Below, piece by piece: positions 35,150 to 46,912 of a stretch of DNA of 64,000 nt. The notes below the pieces were generated by a model. That model was not told where the DNA came from and did no database searches. It saw only the letters and a program-made list of their open reading frames with translations. Position 1 is the stretch's first letter, and every line of letters starts with the position of its first letter. The stretch covers positions 117,862,001-117,926,000 of the forward strand of contig JBITNC010000001.1 of NCBI GenBank assembly GCA_050084985.1, written 5' to 3'. The position numbers and the translations under genes are program-made. Source of the stretch: Nageia nagi (lineage: Eukaryota > Pinophyta).

Positions 35150-37752
35150 TATTTATGAATTTTTTAATTGATATTGTAAAGTTCCTTTTGTTGAGAATTT
35201 AGGAGGTTGAAGTCTAAATATATTTGGTTATATAATACCATCATTTGTTTGATTATTGAGAATATCAACTTGCCTTCCTTGGACCGTTTGGGCTCTTTTG
35301 GTAATGCTTACCATAGAAACAAAAGTAGAATTATCTTGAAATCCTTTATGTATTACTTGATTTCTATGTGTATGTGATGTTATCGTATTTACTTGATGTT
35401 GAGGAAGAGGATTCTAATATATCTCTAGATTTTGATTAGAGATAGTTAATGAGTTATCTACTTGTAATCTTTCTTGATCAATCAAATCCTTAAACATATA
35501 TTGTAAGGTTATACATTTTATTATAGTATGACCCTTTTATGATGGTAATGTTAATATTCATTCTCATTGTACTATTTACTATCTCTTATATCTAGTCTTT
35601 TAGGTCGTATTTTAAGTAATGTAATCATTTGATAATCCATTAGTTTTTTCAAGATATCATAAAGAGATTTTTTCAAAGGTGTAAACTTTCTATGGGGTGG
35701 CCTAGATTTTGTTTCTTAATTTTGAGGAATAGGTATGTTTTGTGGAGGGTTTGGTTCTCCATATATAAGGTAAGAAACCTTATTAGTAGGCATTAGTTTC
35801 ATTGATTATTCTACCTAGTTTTTATTTCTAATATAAGGCTATTTATTTTTACCCTTTAGTTCTCCATCTTGGATTTTAACCTTTTTGATTATAATAGATT
35901 GAGAAATTACTCCTTAAATGTAATGTGTTGTTGAGACAATAAGGTACTAGAAATGGGTCATAAACAACTTTGACTAAACATTTTCATTAGTTCTTCTTGT
36001 GGTATATAAGGTATGCTTGTCAAAATCATCCTCCATATTGAAATAAAGTTTGTAACTATCTCATCCTAAAATTGTTGCAATTTATTAGATAAGTTATGGA
36101 GGTTTTATCTTTAATATTTATCTTAAAGTATTCTAAAAATAAGTTATCCAATTATGCATATGTTATGATGTTCAATTAAGTTATTGTACTAGTCCACGCT
36201 TATCGAACAAGTGTCATAGGAAAGATACATAACATCAAAGCATCATTGTTGAAAATTACATAACTTGAATATTTAATGTGTCTTATATGTTATTTATGTT
36301 CCTCCTTTCCATTGAAAGATTCAATTTTTAGAATCTCAAATTTGAAAGGCATATTTGTCATAGGAACATTAGGGTGTATGGGCTCATTACAAATTATTTT
36401 GTAAGAGACTTTATGTTTGTTTTATTGATGTAAAATTCTCTTAATCTTATTAACCTTTCATCAAATTCCTTAGTAAATCATGTAGGGATGATAGGATTTT
36501 TATTATCCTTGTTACCTTCCATTTGTTTGTTTGTTGGAAATGATTGGTAACTTCTTTCAAAAGGTGTTTGATCACCATAATAATTTTCATTATATGGTGG
36601 AGTAGGTAAAGGAGGTTGGTATGGAGTCAATTTTCATTTCCCCTTTGATATAAAGGTGTAAGATCATTATATTTTTGAACTTCATATCTAGAACGAGGTA
36701 AAGGGAGTCTTGGAGGTTATTATTATTCATGTAATACCTCCCTTTTTTAGGTAAATGGAGGTTTTGATTTTTATAATTTTTATGACCTTAGGGAGACAAG
36801 GATCTTACTCTAGATGGCAACTTCCTATTATCTATTTTTTTTATTAGTTCTATTCCAAATTTGTGTTTGAACTTGATATTTGTTAGGTTTCCCTAGGGGT
36901 GTTTTCCTTTGATATGCATGAAACATAAGCTATGTTTGTAAACATGGATTTTGTTCTAATCTTCTAGGTTGATTCTGTTTCTATGTATTTGGATTATATA
37001 GAATAATTTATTAGTTATTCTAAAGTTGATCTTGATTTTGATTTTATCTAGACATATATGATGGTATCTCTTCTACCGTATACCTTAAAGGATCAAAATT
37101 TCCCCTATCTTTATTTGAGAATCCTATGACTAGTTCTTGGGGTACTATAAGTAGTACTAGGATCCACATAACTTGTAATAGAAGAAGCATAAATAGTCCT
37201 AGGGGTAGGTGTATTAGTTTTCAAAATATGATAAGCATCATTATACAACCTAGCTTGGATTCTTTATTTAGGTGTAGGAGTGGCTATACGTATCAAAATT
37301 CTATCATCAAATTCATTCATCCTTCTAGAGATGGTGGAAGTGGTATAATCATCTCATCTTATATAGAATTGAAAAAGATTTTCATCTAGTAGATAATGCA
37401 TAACATTATCATACTTAAGTTTAAAAGGATATTTTTGCAAAACAACTTAAGCCAAATGCATTCATGATGGAGTAGTAGTCCTTAAAATAACTTCTTCCTC
37501 ATTACTTATTGGTGTTTCTTATGCTAAAGTTAAATATAATGGAAGACAATGAATGTGAGAAAAGTGAGGAATTCTTAATTGTGTTAAATGTTATGTTACT
37601 TAATTTAAGGTACCCTTTATTTCTTAAGGAGTTCCTCTGCTTGATATTTCTCTACTAAATCTATGAGACCTATGACTAGGTTGTCTCTCTTAGTAGGTTT
37701 CATCATAAGGCTCTTGTTGTTGATGAGCCATTTGAGAATGAGTATTAACCAT
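35150..37752 (-). pseudogene. gag of element B
   Basis: The likely start is the ATG at 37,752, giving MVNTHSQMAHQQQEPYDETY, a hydrophilic N-terminus usual for plant gag. A Pro/Gln/Arg/Tyr-rich part follows to about 36,600. Then comes the capsid-like part, with blocks such as MEGNKDNKNPIIPTWF (about 36,475-36,520). The protease lies next downstream. Many stops and shifts. Gag forms the particle that holds RNA and enzymes. The assignment rests on position and composition more than on motifs. Confidence 0.55.
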
Positions 37753-39669
37753 TCTCTTTTAGTTTTTAGACCTTGTACTTTTTATTTTTATTTTTGTGTT
37801 TTACTTAAATAAGAAATGAAAGAAAACATATATCATTATAAGCAATTATATTTTTATTTTTAATTTTATATTATCAAGAAAATAAATGAATGCACAAATA
37901 ACCTATTTATAAACTCACCTTTTTGGTGCGATTATCTTATCTAATTTTATTGATAAATTGAATTAATTTTTTTTAATGAGAAATGTGAATCATTAATTTT
38001 ACTCCTGTTAATTTTCCTAGGTTATTTTTTCTAGTATGGTGTTTTAAACAAGGGTACACTAGAATCCTATAGGTAATCTATGGTGAAGTATCGACTTTGT
38101 ACTTAAGGTTGTCCCATTAGTGCAATGGGGCTCAAGGAGTACCATTGAAGACTATCTTGATAGTGGAATCCAAGCATAGCCTTCTTATTTATAGTCCCCC
38201 AATGGAAAGTAATGACTTTTATCCTAGAACTTGGTATTCATCACTAGGTTTGGGTCTATAGCTTATGGTATGGTCGGTGGGTACACAAGAAATATAGAAT
38301 CAATGGTTGGTCATCATCTCTAACTCATTGATGTTAATTTTTAAAAGGTACTATGCATATATATTAATAATAAAAGAACTCATGATAACTACACCCCAAC
38401 CCATCATACATTTTATTTGACTATATTTTATTTAATGTGAAAAAATTAATGTTTTAATTAATGAGTCTTAATCTAACCCACGAGATTCATTACCACTTTT
38501 AGTGTAATTCTTTAATCGAGAATTAATGAGATTCATTGACTCCTTTGAGTGCAAAAGTAATTAGGTGAAGTTCATTTACAACTTCTTATCAATCACATTT
38601 ACCTTTGACCTCCTTTTAGAGTGGTAAAATGAAATATGTAATAAGCTATTAAGTGAATAAATGAATTTAAGTGAGGTTCCTTAACTTTTCTTTGAGTCAC
38701 AATCCTTCAACCTCCTTTCAAAGTGGTAAGGTAGATAGGAAGAGTTTTAATGTGAAGTTAATTTTTGTAGATGATATTATTTAACTCCTCTTCAAATTAC
38801 CATCCTTCAACCTCCTTTTGAAATGATGAGGTGAACCATTGAAGAGTATTAATGCGAAACAAAAATACCCACCTAGTAAATTAACCAATTTAATGTGTTT
38901 GAATCTACCTTAACCCTGGTAAATTAACCTTATATTAATTCCCTTTTTAATGATACTTAATTTTTCTTCTTATTTTAAAAGTAATTTAATGAGAGTTCAT
39001 TTACCAATTTTTATGATAAAAAGTGAGAAAAAAGAAAAAATGAGTTCATTTACTCCTTTCCTATTACACCCATTATGATCACCTAAGATCACCTTTCGAT
39101 GCAAAGGGAGAGCATAGGTGGATGCAAGGGAAAGTATTAGGTGATTTTGTTTGTCATTACCAAAACCAATAAAGATAAACAACATTCATATCATTTATTT
39201 AAATAAAGTAAAAAATGATGCGTATTCCTTAATCATACATCTACCCTTCCTACATGAAATCTAGACAAAGAAATCACAAACAATAAGTTCTTTTGTATTT
39301 TTCATTTTTAATGCCTAAATTATGCTTTCAGTATTCACAAAAGTTGAAACATATACCTTTTATCTCAAGTTGATGGTGTTTTCACACTTTTACAGTAAAT
39401 CATTGGTGATCTAGTACAATTGTTGGCATTTCAAAATAAATTGCTAGCATTCTAGTAAATTGTTGATATTCCAATATAAATCTTGGTGCTCAATACTAGT
39501 CATCGATGATCACACAAATAGAAAATATAGAACAACAAATAGAAAATAGTTTGAGATTTAGTGATGATTCCTTAAACACAAAAGATAAAAATAAAATATT
39601 AAAAGCAAGAAACACCCCTTGCACCTTATTTTGATGTAGCCTGCATGTGAGGGCCCTCTTAACATCAAA
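37753..39669 (-). other. Leader of element B
   Basis: About 1.9 kb between the 5' LTR and gag. Long leaders are common in Ogre-like elements. It holds repeated CCTCCTTTNAAAGTGGTAAGGT-like strings near 38,605, 38,705 and 38,810. Beside the LTR the minus strand reads TTTGATGTTAAGAGGG, only weakly like a Tat primer site. No frame was seen. Confidence 0.5.
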
Positions 39670-40516
39670 TGTTTACCCAAAAAATAACCCTATGAGTATG
39701 CAAAATAAGAGATGTTAAACCAACAAAAATCTTTATTGATATTTGGTATAAACCTTAATTTTGATTATAAATTTTCCTCGCATGGAGGGCTTAAGTGTAA
39801 TAGATGATATGAGCCTCTTGGATTCCTTCTTTGTTGCTATTTGCAAACTCCAAGTAATGCTTTGTGAAAGCTGTAAAAGAAAGAAAATAGTGTTGATTGC
39901 TTCCTTCTTGTTTATTCCTTGGCTCCTTTTTGCTCTAATTAATTTCTAGTCCTAAAATATTACACATACATAAACAAACAACCATCAAAACATACCTACT
40001 CATGCTATGAAATTATAATAAATAAATATGAAATGAACATTCATATAAGAAAAAATAGTAAATGCAATGTATTGATCAATCTAGATGTAATTTAGCAGCA
40101 TAAGGTTGCATTTAATCTTCTAATTCCTATATCTTTATATCTTTAGGAGAGGTCTTATTTATAGATTTTCAAAGGTAAATAAAGTTGTTATTTTGGAGGC
40201 AAAGATGGGATAAAAAAACTCATCCAACCTTATCATAGGTTATATCCCTACAAGGAAAACATAGGATCAAGGATGACTCATCCTTGATTCATTAGCTTAT
40301 TTCCTTGGGCATTTGATTTTTCTATTTCTTTCCTTATGTTTTTTGTTTTTAGGATCATTGGCAATTTCCCATTGGGCACCATCGATTAGAACTAATCTCC
40401 AGTGATTGTACTAGATCACCAGCGACTAGCAGGCTTTAAGTAAACTTTACTATTTACTTAAATTTTTACTCCCTTCTTTCATTTATCAAAAGAGGGGTCA
40501 TTTTTATGTGTCTACA
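39670..40516 (-). repeat. 5' LTR of element B
   Basis: Pair of 21,779-22,623. It runs TGTTTACCC to GTGTCTACA on the plus strand and is followed by the CTTAT target duplication (40,517-40,521). The minus-strand TATAAATAA box is at 40,155-40,163. Confidence 0.85.
40155..40163 (-). promoter_or_regulatory. TATA box of B 5' LTR
   Basis: TATAAATAA on the minus strand, conserved in both LTR copies, about 350 bases from the U3 start, followed by AGACCTCTCC. Confidence 0.55.
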
Positions 40517-40584
40517 CTTATATTTTATGAATTTGATTTGATGAAATTTAGAAATGGGTTATTGAAGATGCCCATAGTCTTATT

Positions 40585-42851
40585 TTTTCATGTTGAGGAC
40601 CTCGCAATATCTTTAATTGTTCATTTGAATTTACATCTGGAAAAGAAACCTTCTTTTGATCAATTAAGTCTTGAATCTTCTTGAGCAATGAGATAAAATA
40701 CTTTGGTGCATGCCCTAACTATTGATGATATTCACAAAACTCATCTGATTGGCACTCCTTTGGTACCCCTACTATAAAGTATGGTTGAGTTGTAGGCTTA
40801 GGTTATGAAACCAATAACTTCCATTTGATCAAAGATATTATTACCTCATTAATATCACCATACTTAAGTGTAAATTTTCATCTCAAAAATTTCTAACATT
40901 ATTTATAAATTGATTTTTCTTCTTTGTCAACTTTGTGAACTTATGTTGCTACAATTAGAGGTTGTTATACCTTTTCTACTTTGGTGACTATTGGTGCTTC
41001 ATGAGAATATTCCTTTTTATTTTAATAGGATTATTTATCCCATTTTTGCTTCAATTTTGGTTTCCAATGTCCATATCTGATTTTAAATTTCTCTTTTTCA
41101 AATAATATATATAGAAATGCATCAAGAGGTAACTTATGGTAATCAAAATAGTTTACAACATAGTTTGGTTGAAGTGCCTTTAAGTAGGACTTAATCTTCA
41201 TATCATCATCTATGTGAATTTGATTATACTTTTTAGTCCAAAATATAATAATTTTTTTGATGATTGTCCTTATCTTTGTCTTATCCTCAATAAGTCACTA
41301 AATGTAAACTTCTTTTCAATATGAAGTTAAAAATGATTGTAAAAGGCAATTTTTGACTATTCAAATCTAGTAATACTACCATGTGGCAATTTGTTTAACT
41401 AATTTCAATCTTCTCCTTTTATATATAAATGGAATAATTTACATGCAAGTCCTCATCCTAAGTGATGAAGGATACTTCATTAGAAAAAGTTTATGTATGA
41501 AGATACAGATCTGTAGTACTAACAAACCTTGTAAACTTCAACTCTTTATTAAAAAATAGTACCATATTTTTTATTTACATTCATAAAGGGTTGTTGTATC
41601 TATTCCTATGAGGAGCTAATCCTTGATACTTAGTGATTAGCATGATTTTTTGTTGCATGCCATCAATTATATCCTAACTATCATAGGCACTATAGGCTCC
41701 AAGGGTGAAGGAATAATGATGATTGGAATATCTTCCTTTGCATTTTCTAGTGGTTGTTTAGATTTTTTTTCCTTGTTCAAAGGTAGGAAATCATTATCTA
41801 GGAGTTAAAGAACTCAAAATTTCCTATTTTATCATTCCTATCATAGATGATATTATGTAATGTGGTTGAGACATAGCATTCTCTTTCATTATGAAATATT
41901 AATAGCATCTTTTTTCTATCACATTTAAGAGTTTTTAAATATTTAATGTCATTCTCTTCTTGAGTCCATCTGGGCATGGGTTGTATATCTTGGGAAAGTA
42001 GTTTACTACTTCCTCCTCTTGGTATTTTTTGTCATCAATGTGAGTATCCTAAATTGGTTGCTTATTTTTGACCTAAAATATTCTTATTTTAGGTGTGTAG
42101 TCATTATGTTCTTTTTGATGTATCCATTTGTAGTATTGGACCTTTTCTAAAATATTATTGTTTGCTAAGGCTTGTTTCTAATCTTGTTATCTTTGTCTAA
42201 CCAATCAAGATGAGGTGTATCAATCTACAATAGAAGCTTATTTATTTCTTCATATTTTGTAGGATCATCATGTTTACATTCATCTTCAATAAGTATATTT
42301 GTTGTATCATCATTTAAGTTTGTAACCTTTTCAATTTGTTTATTTTGTGTAACTTGTGCAACAAGGCCATTATCAACTATACATGAAAGAGCAAATTGAC
42401 CTTCCTAATGAAGCAAGTATTGAAATGTAGTTGGTTGAGCAAGCTTGTTATTGACACAATTGATTAGGTTAATGATATCTTGGTAATTTTCCTAAGCTAT
42501 ATCCATTATGGAAACTACTAGCAAAAATGGAATTGTTATTTCTATATGAGGCTCAACACATGTAATAAAGTTAGCATCTGTGTTGATATAAGCATCTATG
42601 TTAGATTCAAGAAGGATAATAGCTAGACATCTGGCATGGGAGTAGATTTGTTCACAAAGAATCCCAAAATTCATATTTTGAGGTATATGAGTTATATCAG
42701 GAGGAATGTTCTCTTTATACCTTTTATAATGTCATAACTTGTGTTGTTTTAGCACTCCATCTTCAAGGAAATCAACTGCATATGCCTTTTCCTCAATTGG
42801 TAATCCATTGAGAAGTTTGATGAATCTATGCTTATTTTCCTTAGAACTCAT
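40585..42851 (-). pseudogene. gag of element A
   Basis: The best start is the ATG at 42,851 (MSSKENKHRFIKLLNGL); the frame is then nearly open to 42,492. Downstream, LPHGSITRF-like text at about 41,360-41,400 is the Tat gag capsid block (LPxGSIxxWxD). At 40,640-40,760 FCEYHQ, then LGHAPKYF, then KIQDLIDQKKV matches the short YCxYHxxxGHxTxxC...IxxLIxxG block found near the end of Tat gag proteins. Stops and shifts throughout. After gag the frame runs into the B insertion, and beyond it (21,778 and leftward) no pol follows, so gag is A's only sense gene. Confidence 0.65.
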
Positions 42852-43336
42852 GACTTTCTTGAATATCCTATTATTACTTAATGAAGAAAGGATTTTTCTT
42901 TAGTTATGATAGGAGGTTATTGATTTGGAGGGGTCTAATATCCTATATTGTCTAAGTTAACCCTTTAATTTACTATCTTAGGTAAACTATTAGAGCTATT
43001 GGTAAAGCTCTCCTAATCTAAAGTACTTTGAGTAGCTTCTTACATTATCTTCCTATGTACATTGTTAGATGGATAGGTTGTATGAATTTTTTCACTTTAC
43101 GTTTGAACCAATTTAGGCCTACCAATTCTTCTTCTCTTTGGATTCTTTTTAGCTACAAGGTTAGTATTAACATGTGCATTTTCATTGCTAGTAACAAAAA
43201 ATACTTTAGGAATATAATATGTAAATAGAACCCTTAATAGGTTTGATATTATGATAGAATTATAAGTTTTAAGAGAATTTATATTCTAACCCTAATTTAG
43301 AATAATAAAATACAAAAAAGGTGGGTGCCAATATTT
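42852..43336 (-). other. Leader and primer site of element A
   Basis: Between gag and the 5' LTR. On the minus strand ATTGGCACCCACC follows the LTR end within a few bases (plus coordinates 43,320-43,332). It resembles the TTGGCGCCCACCGTGGGG primer site common in grass and other Tat-like elements, which sets the LTR border near 43,337. Confidence 0.55.
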
Positions 43337-44128
43337 TGATATGTGTTTTGATACACCTAGGATTACCTCCAAATGAACTAAAAGCACATATACATTTTAT
43401 GGTATGATAAACTAAATCTAATTAACTTAGATAATATACATGAACAAGGGAATTCAACAAATAAATAACAAAATAATGAAATTATAGTGACATCAAGATG
43501 TAAAACATAACTACATACACTAAAAAGAAAGGAATCAAGTGAAAGATAAATAAATATATCTCCTTACATATTTTGAAGTCAAGAATATCATAGATGAACT
43601 TATCAAAGAGTGGTGACCTTATTGTTTGAACTTGAACACCAAATGTAAAAGAAACATTAGGATAAGCACTAGTCTCAAAGAGCTTAGCATGGGCACATAC
43701 CTTAGCATGGGTGCTAGTGATCCTAAAGAATTCAAGGTTCACTAACAAGGATCAATGATAGCAGAAATGATGAAAATTTGAATTGAGCATATGATCACAA
43801 AAGTGGATAACAAATTTTGAGAGAGTGATAACAAATTATAATATCAATAGCTAGTATTTAGAAACACCCAAGTGTACGATACTGGCTATCGAGATGTAAT
43901 TTAACATGCTTTCCCTAGGTCAGAGATATTTACATTTATATAAAGCATGATTCACCATTTGACCCCTTATGTGAAGGTAGTAGCTGTTCTAATGTACCTA
44001 ACATAAAATAAAGAATACAACCTAATAAATATGTTATAATAATGTAAAACATGATTAAATGTGATTAAAATATGTATGTGAGTTGCACCTTAGTGGGACC
44101 ATGTTATGGGGACCACTCTTAGGTATCA
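43337..44128 (-). repeat. 5' LTR of element A
   Basis: Pair of 15,984-16,768. It runs TGATATGTG to AGGTATCA on the plus strand, so it begins TGATACC on its own strand. The primer-like site adjoins its left end. Confidence 0.7.
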
Positions 44129-45939
44129 AAATTAACTAAATTTCATAGTGTTATCTAGACCATAGAGGTTTGAAAAGGATATTTTATAGTTGTTTTATTG
44201 TTGTGATCAAAATTTGAAGTTAGAAGTGAGATGTTGGGAGTGTAGGAAGCTCTTTTTGTAGTGACCTTGCAAAAACTCATCCCTTGAGGTATCTTGAATA
44301 AATTTTGAATTTTGAAATTTGGTTTGCATCATTTAGCTTGTGTGTGTGGACATTGAGCATCAAGGAGACATATTCAAATTCAAATTTTATTCTTTGGGCC
44401 CATAACCCACATGTTCCAAATTTGCTTATCTCATTACATCATTGTAGGACTAAAATTCCAAGTTTGATTAATTTGAATATTTCATATTTTTACTATTTTT
44501 GAATAGGAGAAATAAGGATAAAAGATAAGAATATTTTATATTGGTTTTCAGGAGTAATAAGGGAGGAACAATATTTGGAAAAATATAAAAATAATTTTAG
44601 TTTGTCAATTAGGAAAAATAAAAAACTTATTTTAAGTAATTCTATTTATTTATTTTGACAAGCAAAATATTTTAAGAGTGATAAGGTGTTATTTTTGGGA
44701 TTATATATTTTACTGTGTTCAAATTTGGATCATGGAAATAATTCCTACCTTTAAGAAGAGTTCATTGGGCTATTAAGAGGCTCATACTAGCTCATATTCA
44801 CTTCAAATAAGTACTTCCACTCTTGGGAGGGTTACTCTCATTTTTAGAGTATAATCTCTAGCTTTGAGAAGACCATACATCATCTTGGGAACAACTCATC
44901 TAGTTTGGGATAATTTTATATTAGAGTTTCATATAAATCATGAAATTATCATATGGGAAACTATTGTTAAAGGGACTCATGAGAGTTAATTTGGAACTCT
45001 CATTTAAGATTCTAGATGATATCCACTCCACCTTGGAAGAACTAGAAGATTGCTTGCACATGGTAAGTTCTTCACCAAAATTTTCATATGATGATAATAT
45101 GTTGAAAATATATTTTAGTTTATGGTTTATTGTTTCAAAAACTTGGGAGAAATCATAAGTTACAAATTTTATAGAAGGGTTTTTATGCTTGAGATATTTT
45201 TAAAAACTAGAATGGATAATATCATGATAAAATTAAGCATGTATGAGTTGATTTACATAATTTTCTATAATTTCATTATGTCAATTAGAGAGGAACATGA
45301 TGATAACATTGTTATATCCATGAGAGACATTATGAATTCAATCATAAATGGAATCGAGTGTATTTACACACCCTTGTAACCACATTACTAGATTTCTAGA
45401 AACAAGACATGGTTACTTCTTTTACTTCACATGAGTTGGTTAGGAGTGTGATTAGATAGTATGAAAAAAAATAAAATAATTTATAGAAGAGACAATAGAA
45501 AAAGAAATAATAAAAGAAGAAAGCATTTTCACTTGTGAACAAAATAAAAAAAAGATTCTATTCATAATAATGAGGCACATAACAAATGGTTTAAATAGGA
45601 AATTAGTGAAGAAAATGAATCATCACTACGGAAGGTATGTATTCACCATGTCATTACTACTAGAAGTCATTTCACATTATCAATTGAAGTTGTGTATTAT
45701 CAAAAGTCATCATATAAAAATATTAGAACTACTACATCATTTGAAGCATACTAGGTAGCACATACTTTAGCATATAAGACAACATTCATGGAGATATTTT
45801 ACATTATCCCAAATGGAAGTCTTAAGTATCAAATAATACCATTCAAAATTATTATAAGAATTATTGATATTGGGTTGCTATTTCTTTATGGTAGGGAGCA
45901 AGGAAGCATGTTTCATTTATGGGATAAAGAAGGCTCATG
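44129..45939 (+). other. Interior of element C, right part
   Basis: Resumes after A. Two overlapping plus-strand open stretches (44,940-45,158 and 45,122-45,379) have ordinary-looking but unrecognised translations (LKILDDIHSTLEELEDCL). I see no pol or gag motif. The first third of the 3' LTR is not recognisable here, so a deletion across the PPT and U3 start is likely. Confidence 0.4.
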
Positions 45940-46912
45940 TTTGGATACATTTGGAAGTTTCAAGATCCTAAGATCCCATGTTGGCATTCCTAGGGACATG
46001 GACCTATGGCACTAATCATGAGGTGATCTATTATCACCCCCTATTCTATTTTCAATTTGTTGGACCTTGGATGTGATTTCACTTATCCCAAGGCTCCCTT
46101 TATTGGATGTTACATATATTAGCACACCTATCACATCTCTCCATTGTCAGTTCATCCCAATTTAAGATTTAAATATGATCATCCTTACCTATAAAAGGAG
46201 AGCTCATAGTCATTATTATATATGTTGAATTTGATTATAAGCCCTTTATTTTGGATTCAGTGGAGACTCTATCTTAGCCACTTGTAGGATAATCTGCATT
46301 TGAGGTATCGAGGGAAGAGGAGGCTACCTTCAAACTTACTCTAGCCATATTGAGAGGAATGTTGTTGGGTCATCACTATTGTTGTAGATGATACCTAGTC
46401 TTCCCTCATTGCTACTAGGATTGGTTAGGCCCTAGAGCCATTTGAAATAACCCTATAGGATATAGTCTTAGTATAAACTCTGTAGGTTGTCAAAAATATT
46501 GTTCTATATTTGCCTATGATTAGATGTTGGATTTGGAAGCATTGTATCATTATTAAATTTCTATTTAATTTTCCTAATTACAAATTTGGATTTGTATTTG
46601 AATTTTAGCTCTTCAATTGGGACATTTAGTTTATGGACCATTTTTGTATTGCTAAAGTATCATTTTTCTTCTTGTTTAAGTCATTGAAATAATGGAGGCA
46701 TTTGCTAACATTTATTTTGTAATTTCTCATCATAGTAGGATGTTGGGGTTTAAAGGTATTTTCTACAAATTTACTTCATATTTTTCATTACAAGCAAGTC
46801 ATTGGATATTTAGTGCATATTTGAGCTTTTTATTTGGCTATTTGAAAGCTAAAGACTAAACATACCTCTCTTAGGGCATGTTTGAGGAAGTGATCTCATA
46901 AATGACACATCA
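45940..46912 (+). repeat. 3' LTR of element C, 5'-truncated
   Basis: Corresponds to 13,575-14,594: ATCATGAGG, TGATTTCACTTATCCCAAGG, TATAAAAGGAGA, TATCTTAGCCACTTGTAGG and the final GAAGTGA...ACATCA blocks occur in order. D's LTR homology resumes at 46,913. Confidence 0.7.
46190..46198 (+). promoter_or_regulatory. TATA box of C 3' LTR
   Basis: TATAAAAGG, the counterpart of 13,800-13,808. Confidence 0.5.

Larger units (their letters stand above)
21779..40516 (-). mobile_element. Element B: complete but decayed Tat/Ogre-type Ty3/gypsy element
   Basis: Span 18.7 kb, with LTRs of 845 and 847 bp. The target duplication is CTTGT (21,774-21,778) and CTTAT (40,517-40,521), differing by one transition. 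The left LTR begins TATTTACCC where the right begins TGTTTACCC, another transition. In its own direction B has 5' LTR, a 1.9 kb leader, gag, protease, RT, RNase H, a second RNase H, integrase, an unidentified sense frame, an antisense PMD frame, polypurine tract and 3' LTR. The double RNase H and the RT text (MDGFLGYNQI, TPWGTFYYKV) place it in the Tat lineage. The long size and extra frames recall Ogre and Retand-type elements. Confidence 0.85.
15984..44128 (-). mobile_element. Element A: Tat-like element with gag and antisense PMD frame, no pol
   Basis: LTRs of about 0.8 kb at 15,984-16,768 (3') and 43,337-44,128 (5') match throughout. A purine tract adjoins the left copy and a primer-like site adjoins the right one, both reading on the minus strand. 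After removing nested B, the interior is about 7.8 kb: leader, gag (40,585-42,851), then directly non-coding DNA, a PMD-like frame on the plus strand (18,848-20,653) and tandem repeats. I found no protease, RT, RNase H or integrase. No matching target duplication could be set, so the outer ends may be off by some bases. Confidence 0.68.
13097..46912 (+). mobile_element. Element C: LTR element inserted in D's 3' LTR
   Basis: The 5' LTR at 13,097-14,594 (TGTAATGTCC to TACATCA) is followed by a perfect-looking plant primer site, and a matching but shortened 3' LTR ends at 46,912. D's LTR homology is continuous across the outer boundaries. ATAA occurs beside both ends (13,093-13,096 and 46,912-46,915) and may be what remains of the target duplication. 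Removing nested A and B leaves about 3.2 kb of interior (14,595-15,983 and 44,129-45,939) with no pol motif, so C was probably mobilised by another element. Confidence 0.7.

Noticed and set aside
44940-45379. Two overlapping open frames as a real gene in element C
   Set aside because: Unrecognised sequence and no start context or conservation evidence. Frames of this length are not rare in the window.
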